Source of the DNA: Chloroflexota bacterium | GTDB taxonomy: Bacteria; Chloroflexota; Limnocylindria; Limnocylindrales; CSP1-4 | Length of the DNA stretch: 64,000 nt | Assembly: GCA_016191345.1 (NCBI GenBank) | Contig: JACPOU010000029.1 | Span: forward strand, 120,233-184,232 | Reading direction: 5' to 3' | Part shown: in pieces, positions 59,609 through 64,000 of the stretch | How positions within the stretch are numbered: the first letter of the stretch is position 1 | How the letters are laid out: each line of letters opens with the position of its first letter | Program-made: the position numbers and the translations under genes | Notes under the pieces: model-generated | The model's database searches: none | Told to the model about the DNA's origin: nothing | The model's input: the letters and a program-made list of their open reading frames with translations, nothing else

Positions 59609-60073
59609 TCAGCGGCGCCGGAGTTCGGCGACGTCCCGCTCCAGCTGCCGTTTCGCGTCGCGCTCGGCGATGTCACGCCGCTTGTCGTGGAGCTGCTTGC
59701 CCCGACCGAGGCCCAGCTCCAGCTTTGCCCGGCCCCGCTGGCCGAGGTAGAGGCGAAGGGGGATGAGGGTCAGGCCCTTCGCCTTTGTCTTGCCGAGGAG
59801 CGCGTCGATCTGCGAGCGGTGGAGGAGCAGCTTGCGGTCCCGCTTCGGCTCGTGGTTGTCGCGACTCGCGCTCTCCCACGGGGCGATATGGGCGCCGACG
59901 AGCCAGGCCTCGCCGCGCTCGATGCGGGCATAGGCGTCGGACAGGTTCACCTGGCCGGCGCGGATCGACTTGATCTCGGTGCCGCGCAGCACGATGCCGG
60001 CCTCGACGACGTCGTCGATCGAGTACTCGTGGCGGGCCCTCCGGTTGAGGGCGATCGTCTTCTCTTCGCCCAT
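59609..60073 (-). CDS. smpB: SsrA-binding protein SmpB
   Basis: A 154-residue SmpB: NRRARHEYSIDDVVEAGIVL, GTEIKSIRAGQVNLSDAYAR, LLLHRSQIDALLGKTKAKGL and the basic C-terminal tail KQLHDKRRDIAERDAKRQLE that enters the mRNA channel. It escorts tmRNA to stalled ribosomes; ssrA is encoded about 3 kb away on the same strand. Confidence 0.96.
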   Translation of the reverse strand: MGEEKTIALNRRARHEYSIDDVVEAGIVLRGTEIKSIRAGQVNLSDAYARIERGEAWLVGAHIAPWESASRDNHEPKRDRKLLLHRSQIDALLGKTKAKGLTLIPLRLYLGQRGRAKLELGLGRGKQLHDKRRDIAERDAKRQLERDVAELRRR

Positions 60074-60156
60074 GGGTCAGGCTCCGGGTCTGGTCGAGTT
60101 CGAGGGACGGGGTCGAAGGAGGTGGCGGCCTGCGGACGCGCCTCCTCGCCGGACGC

Positions 60157-60188
60157 ACGAACGCCGGCCCTCGCGGACCGGCGTTCGT
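60157..60188. terminator. Perfect 11-bp hairpin downstream of minigene
   Basis: ACGAACGCCGG and CCGGCGTTCGT form a perfect 11-bp stem with a 10-base loop. On the minus strand it lies about 30 bases after the minigene stop and about 85 bases before smpB. It lacks a T-tract, so it may terminate the minigene transcript or act as an attenuator for smpB. Confidence 0.55.
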
Positions 60189-60217
60189 CTGCGGCTTCCA
60201 CCCGCTCGGAAGACCGG

Positions 60218-60265
60218 CTAGACGGTCATCTCCGGCGAGGTGGTGCAGCTACTGTGATTCGTCAC
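60218..60265 (-). CDS. Putative 15-residue peptide with strong ribosome binding site
   Basis: GTG 60265 opens a 16-codon frame encoding MTNHSSCTTSPEMTV. Nine bases upstream lies AGGAGG within AGGAGGTGAT (60271-60280), full complementarity to the 16S rRNA tail and the best ribosome binding site I see in the window. A promoter-like pair at 60294-60322 and a hairpin after the stop frame it as a self-contained unit. A 7-codon ATG frame at 60272 in another phase is too close to the site. The function is unknown: a leader peptide for smpB, a small signalling or RiPP-like peptide, or an accidental frame. Confidence 0.45.
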   Translation of the reverse strand: MTNHSSCTTSPEMTV

Positions 60266-60293
60266 TGCACATCACCTCCTTTCGTTCCCGATC

Positions 60294-60322
60294 ACCCTAG
60301 CGGATGTCCGCCGGTCTGACAA
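60294..60322 (-). promoter_or_regulatory. Promoter-like element of the minigene
   Basis: On the minus strand TTGTCA (5/6) and TAGGGT (3/6) are separated by exactly 17 bases. A start site near 60287 would leave about 20 bases of leader holding just the ribosome binding site. Confidence 0.4.
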
Positions 60323-60375
60323 CCTCGCGAATCCGGGCGGGGCGCGGCGTCCTCGAACGCGGCCCGAACCGCGCC

Positions 60376-61806
60376 TCAGGCCGCCCGGAGCAGGAGCGAC
60401 GGAGCCGCCGAGGAGCCCGTCAGGAACTCGATCGCCTTGTCGAGAACCGGATCGGAGCCCGCGGGATTGTCGGCCGGGACCTCGACCGGGATGTCCGGGG
60501 TCAGCCCGATCTTGTGGATCCAGCGCTTGTCCGGCGTCAGCCACTTCGCGATCGTGAGCTTCATGCCGCCGGAATCGGGGGTCAGCTCGATCCACTGCTG
60601 GACCGTGCCCTTGCCGTAGGACGTCTCGCCGATCAGCGTCGCCCGGCCGGTGTCCTGCAGCGCCCCGGCGACGATCTCGCTCGCCGACGCGCTGCCCTTG
60701 TCGATGAGCACGGCGACCCGGATCTTCGGGTCGGTGGCGACCCCGTTGCCGAGCGATTGGGTCGGCGTCTGGTTGCCCTTGGCATCCTCTTCCCAGAAGA
60801 CCGGCCCGTCCTTGATGAAGGTGCTGGCCACGGTCCGGGCCGCGGTCACGAATCCGCCCGGGTTGCCACGCAGGTCCACGATGAGCTTGGTCTGGCCCTT
60901 GTCGATGGCGGCCTTGACGGCATCGACGAACTTCGCCGCCCCGTTCTCGGAGAAGCCGGTCAGCCGGATGTAGCCCACCGCGCCGCCGGCCTCGTCGCGG
61001 GTGATCACCTCGCGCTGCTGGATGACGTCCCGGGTGATCGTGACGTCGAATGGGGCCGCGCCCTGGCGCTCGATGCTGAGGACGACGTCCGTGCCCTTCT
61101 TGCCGCGAATCCTGTTCCGCGCCTCATCGGGGGTGAGGCCGGTGAGGTCGGAGCCATCGACCTTCGCGATGACGTCACCCGGCTTCAGTCCGGCCTTCTC
61201 GGCCGGCGAACCTTCCAGTGGCGCCACGACGACGAGCCGGCAGTCAGAGCCGAAGGTCGAGCAGTCGGAGGTCTTGCCCGCGGCGTCGACCGTCCCGATC
61301 TCCGCGCCGATGCCCTCGAACTCGCCCGAGATGTCCTGGAGCGTGCTCCGGAACTCCTCCGAGGAGAGGTAGCTGGAGTAGGGATCGCCGACCGCATTGA
61401 CCATGCCCCGGATCGCGCCTTCGATGATCGCCTTCGTGTCGACCGGGCCGAGCGCGTATCGATCCCGGATCGCCCGGTAGGCATCCCAGAAGGGCTGGAA
61501 CGCGACGTCGTCCGCGGCGGCCGTCCCGGGCTGCTCCACCTGCCGCTGGCCGAGCAGGTAGCCGGACATGAAGAGGGCCCCGCCGCCGAGGACGGCGACG
61601 AGCGCGATCGCGATCCCAAGGACGAAGCCGCCTCGCCGCTGGGTGCCGGCCGCGACGGGAGCCACGCCGCCGACGAGGCCGGTGTGGACCGGGTCGGTCG
61701 GGGTCGGCTCGATGGTGCCACCCGTGTCAGGCTCGCGGCTCGCGGCGGGGTCCTCGTTCGGGCCGCTCATCGGCGGCTCGGACGGCGTGGAATCGGAGGG
61801 GAGCAT
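60376..61806 (-). CDS. S41-family carboxyl-terminal processing protease (CtpA-type)
   Basis: A 476-residue protease. Cytoplasmic Pro/Thr-rich N-terminus, one TM helix (about 62-85), then the S41 N-helix region (DAYRAIRDRYALGPVDTKAI), a PDZ domain (about 175-265; SPAEKAGLKPGDVIAKVDG) and the catalytic core. The core has LIVDLRGNPGGFV, the nucleophile Ser in DKGSASASEIVAGAL and the Lys in GETSYGKGTVQQW. A short insertion with two Cys (SDCSTFGSDC) lies just before the PDZ domain and could form a disulfide. It follows ftsEX, a pairing found in many Gram-positive-type genomes. Confidence 0.94.
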   Translation of the reverse strand: MLPSDSTPSEPPMSGPNEDPAASREPDTGGTIEPTPTDPVHTGLVGGVAPVAAGTQRRGGFVLGIAIALVAVLGGGALFMSGYLLGQRQVEQPGTAAADDVAFQPFWDAYRAIRDRYALGPVDTKAIIEGAIRGMVNAVGDPYSSYLSSEEFRSTLQDISGEFEGIGAEIGTVDAAGKTSDCSTFGSDCRLVVVAPLEGSPAEKAGLKPGDVIAKVDGSDLTGLTPDEARNRIRGKKGTDVVLSIERQGAAPFDVTITRDVIQQREVITRDEAGGAVGYIRLTGFSENGAAKFVDAVKAAIDKGQTKLIVDLRGNPGGFVTAARTVASTFIKDGPVFWEEDAKGNQTPTQSLGNGVATDPKIRVAVLIDKGSASASEIVAGALQDTGRATLIGETSYGKGTVQQWIELTPDSGGMKLTIAKWLTPDKRWIHKIGLTPDIPVEVPADNPAGSDPVLDKAIEFLTGSSAAPSLLLRAA

Positions 61807-62007
61807 CGCGGATCGTTCCTCATCGCTCGGCGGGTGGGGCGTCTCGACGCTCCCGGTCCCGCGGTGGGGCGGCAGAGTACATGGGTTTCGTCGATCCTAC
61901 GCGCGGCGCGGCCCCGATGGACCGGAGGTGGCGGAAACTCCATCCAACCCAACCCCCGGCTTCACCTGCGGGTCGTGCGTCGGCCGGCTCAGGGCCGTGA
62001 CCGGGCA

Positions 62008-62059
62008 CCAGTCATCGCCCGGCGCCAGTCATCGCCCGGCGGCCAGTCCTCGCCCCGCC
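62008..62059. repeat. 17-bp direct repeat, two exact copies plus one degenerate
   Basis: CCAGTCATCGCCCGGCG occurs at 62008-62024 and 62025-62041, with a diverged third copy at 62043-62059, just downstream of the ftsX stop. No promoter or gene is linked to it. Confidence 0.8.
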
Positions 62060-62063
62060 CTCG

Positions 62064-62948
62064 TCAGCGGATCAGGTACGTCCGCACGGACACCCAGGCG
62101 CCCAGGACTCCGAGTCCCAGGCCGGATCCCAGCACGAGGAGGCTGACCTCGCGGGCGATCGTCCCCACCCGGATCGGGAGGACGCGGAAGAAGTCGAACA
62201 TGAACGCCCCCAACGGCTCGGCGAGGGCCGCGATCGCGCCGAGGGTGAGCGCCGCCCCGAGAAGGCCCACGAGGGCGCCTTCGAACACGAACGGCCAGCG
62301 GATGAAGGCATCGGAGGCCCCGACGAGGCGCATGACCTCGATCTCCTCGGCTCGGCCGACGACCGCGAGGCGAATCGTGTTGATGATGATGAACAGGACG
62401 ATCGCGCCGATCAGCCCCAGGATCGCCAGGCCTGCGGTTCGGAGGAACTCGGTGACCGTGATGACCTGGTTCACGAGGTCGGTGATGTTCTTCACCCGTT
62501 CGATGACGGGGTCGGCGCGGAGGCTGTCCATGACCGTCCCGAAGTCGGTGGGGTTGCGGAGCTTCACCTCGAGGCTCGCTCGAAGCGGATTGGCGTCGAG
62601 GTAGCGGGTCAGGTCCTCCTGGCCCTGGGCTGAGCGGGAATCCCGGAATCGCTGCAGCGCCTCCTCCTTCGAGACGAACACGACCTCGCGGACCTCGGGC
62701 AGCGCCTCGATCCTGCGCTGGAGGGTCCCGATGTCGGTATCGGAGGCGGTGTCGCGAATGTCGGCGACGACCTCGACCTTCTGCTCGACGAACGCGAGCC
62801 CGGCGAGCAGTCCGTTCTGGACGATGAAGAAACCGGCGAGGAGCAGGAGCATGAGGGTCATCGTGGCGGTCGCGGCGAGGCTCATCGCGGCGTTGCGCCA
62901 GAAACCCTGCCAGGCCCGCGAGATGCTGAAGGCCAGGAATCCGATCAT
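62064..62948 (-). CDS. ftsX: Cell division protein FtsX
   Basis: A 294-residue, four-TM FtsX: N-terminal SISRAWQGFWRNAAMSLAAT, the outer domain about 60-165 (VVADIRDTASDTDIGTLQRR, VVFVSKEEALQRF), and the permease core with GRAEEIEVMRLVGASDAFIR. With FtsE it drives activation of a wall hydrolase at the septum. It starts 6 bases after the ftsE stop. Confidence 0.95.
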   Translation of the reverse strand: MIGFLAFSISRAWQGFWRNAAMSLAATATMTLMLLLLAGFFIVQNGLLAGLAFVEQKVEVVADIRDTASDTDIGTLQRRIEALPEVREVVFVSKEEALQRFRDSRSAQGQEDLTRYLDANPLRASLEVKLRNPTDFGTVMDSLRADPVIERVKNITDLVNQVITVTEFLRTAGLAILGLIGAIVLFIIINTIRLAVVGRAEEIEVMRLVGASDAFIRWPFVFEGALVGLLGAALTLGAIAALAEPLGAFMFDFFRVLPIRVGTIAREVSLLVLGSGLGLGVLGAWVSVRTYLIR

Positions 62949-62954
62949 GCCCCG

Positions 62955-63818
62955 CTACCCACGGCGGTGATACCCGCCGCCGACCTCGTCGCGGATCACG
63001 CGCCCCTCCTCGAGGGCGACGACCCGCCGTCGCAGGGCCGTGACGACGTCCGCGTCGTGCGTCGCCATCAGCACCGTCACGCCCAGCTCGTTGATCCGGA
63101 GCAGGAGCTGGATGATCTCCCAGCTGATGAGCGGGTCGAGGTTCCCGGTGGGCTCGTCCGCAATCACGATCCGGGGGTCGTGGACCAGCGCCCGGGCAAT
63201 GGCCGTCCGCTGCTGCTCGCCGCCGGAGAGCTGGCGCGGGAACTGCTCCGCCTGGAGGGTCAGGCCGACGAGGCGGAGCGCCCGCTCGACCGCCGGTCCG
63301 ATGCGACCGCGGGGCGTACCCGTGACCTCGAGGGCGAAGGCGACGTTCTCCCGGACGGTCTTCGTCGGCAGGAGCTTGTAGTCCTGGAAGACGATCCCGA
63401 TCTTCCGGCGGACCTGCGGGACCTTGCGCCGCGGCAGTCGCGCCAGGTCCTCGCCGTCGAGCAGGACCTCGCCCTGGGTCGCCAGCTCGTCGCGGATGAG
63501 GAGCTTCATGAGCGTCGACTTGCCGGCCCCACTCGCGCCGACCAGGAAGACGAAGTCGCCCTCCGGGATCGAGAGGTCAACGTCGCGGAGCGCTTCCCGG
63601 CCGTTTGGGTAGCGCTTCGTGACGTCGTTCAGAACCAGGACCGGCCGGCGCTCGAGCGGGGCGCCGATGCCGTCGTCGCGATACCTGGCCCAGGGATCCT
63701 CGTCGCGGGCGCGCTGGTTCACGGATCGCGGGTCGCGGGCGCCGTCCGACCGCACAGCGAGGGTGTCGAGGGCGTCGTCGGCGTCGCTTGGGGCCTGGCG
63801 GGTCCCGGGGGCTGCCAT
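62955..63818 (-). CDS. ftsE: Cell division ATP-binding protein FtsE
   Basis: A 287-residue ABC ATPase: Walker A VGASGAGKSTLMKLL, Q-loop VFQDYKLLPTKTV, signature LSGGEQQRTAIARAL, Walker B IVIADEPTGNLDP, H-loop MATHDADVV. The family usually has about 220-230 residues; here a charged, disordered leader of about 55 residues precedes the domain (ATG 63818). A start nearer PVLVLNDVTKRYPNG may be used instead. Confidence 0.94.
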   Translation of the reverse strand: MAAPGTRQAPSDADDALDTLAVRSDGARDPRSVNQRARDEDPWARYRDDGIGAPLERRPVLVLNDVTKRYPNGREALRDVDLSIPEGDFVFLVGASGAGKSTLMKLLIRDELATQGEVLLDGEDLARLPRRKVPQVRRKIGIVFQDYKLLPTKTVRENVAFALEVTGTPRGRIGPAVERALRLVGLTLQAEQFPRQLSGGEQQRTAIARALVHDPRIVIADEPTGNLDPLISWEIIQLLLRINELGVTVLMATHDADVVTALRRRVVALEEGRVIRDEVGGGYHRRG

Positions 63819-64000
63819 CGTCAGGATCGGCTCCGCGATTCGAGTCGCCGCCGCGGGGAGGTCACGGCGAGGCGGCTGCGCGAGGCTCCGAGCGCGGGCA
63901 CGGGGACCGGAGCCACGTGTCCGGAGGCTACCACCGGCTCGTCGAACCGGGCAAACGCCCCGCCCAGCGCCCCGTCGCCGCAGGTCCAGCCGCGCCCGCG
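63819..64000. other. Region upstream of ftsE, no gene seen
   Basis: The last 182 bases contain no supported gene on either strand. They should include the ftsEX promoter, but no clear -35/-10 pair is visible. Confidence 0.4.

Overview
The window is very GC-rich (about 70 % or more by eye), densely coded and without insertion sequences, phage genes, CRISPR arrays, rRNA or ordinary tRNA genes. It reads as the replication-origin neighbourhood of a bacterial chromosome. Gene content suggests a Chloroflexota lineage of the Limnocylindria/Ellin6529 type, with a deep Actinobacteriota relative as the alternative. The grounds are the dnaA-dnaN-recF-dciA order, a lipoprotein-type YidC with Jag, frequent GTG/TTG starts, actinobacterial-type inositol phosphate synthase, and many Thr/Pro/Ala-rich lipoproteins. 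The lineage is an inference from gene content only.

Layout. 1-6.7 kb: 3' end of a complex I operon, an iron-sulfur subunit then nuoJKLMN. 6.7-14.3 kb: a small membrane protein, a sortase-fold protein lacking the usual cysteine, a CorA-like channel, a 14-TM MFS exporter, an ABC-2 exporter with a membrane partner, and a YHS metal-binding protein. 14.3-16.0 kb: a lipoprotein / ECF sigma / anti-sigma-like unit. 16.3-22.8 kb: a tightly overlapping operon resembling phosphatidylinositol mannoside (PIM) synthesis: ArsR regulator with its own promoter and palindromic operator, CDP-alcohol phosphatidyltransferase, inositol-3-phosphate synthase, two LpxL/PatA-like acyltransferases, a PHP hydrolase and a PimA-like mannosyltransferase. 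22.8-31.9 kb: GT-C and polyprenyl-phosphate-mannose glycosyltransferases, including a roughly 1,720-residue fusion of two GT-C enzymes with an inserted beta-propeller. 31.9-40.6 kb: the minus-strand dnaA, dnaN, recF, dciA block followed by a pseudo-PP2C/beta-propeller protein, a rhomboid protease and a DUF151 nuclease; the 0.9 kb dnaA-dnaN spacer carries DnaA-box-like sites and an 11-copy 8-bp tandem repeat and is the best oriC candidate. 41.0-44.1 kb: rpmH-rnpA-yidD-yidC-jag from a strong sigma70-like promoter. 44.3-56.5 kb: a VanW-like protein, a rearrangement scar between two truncated genes, two two-component systems around a small acidic secreted protein, and a lipoprotein plus MacB/FtsX-like ABC exporter. 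56.5-60.3 kb: tmRNA (ssrA), a zinc ribbon, a divergent urease-like gamma-beta fusion and alpha subunit without accessory genes, smpB, and a 15-codon minigene with a very strong ribosome binding site. 60.4-63.8 kb: ftsE-ftsX and an S41 (CtpA-type) protease.

How it fits together. ssrA and smpB form the trans-translation system; the origin block and the rpmH block are the conserved housekeeping core. The PIM-like operon and the adjacent mannosyltransferases could together build inositol-anchored mannolipids and mannosylated envelope proteins in a cell that shows no LPS genes here. That combined lipid/protein mannosylation region is the strongest candidate for an under-described system in this window.
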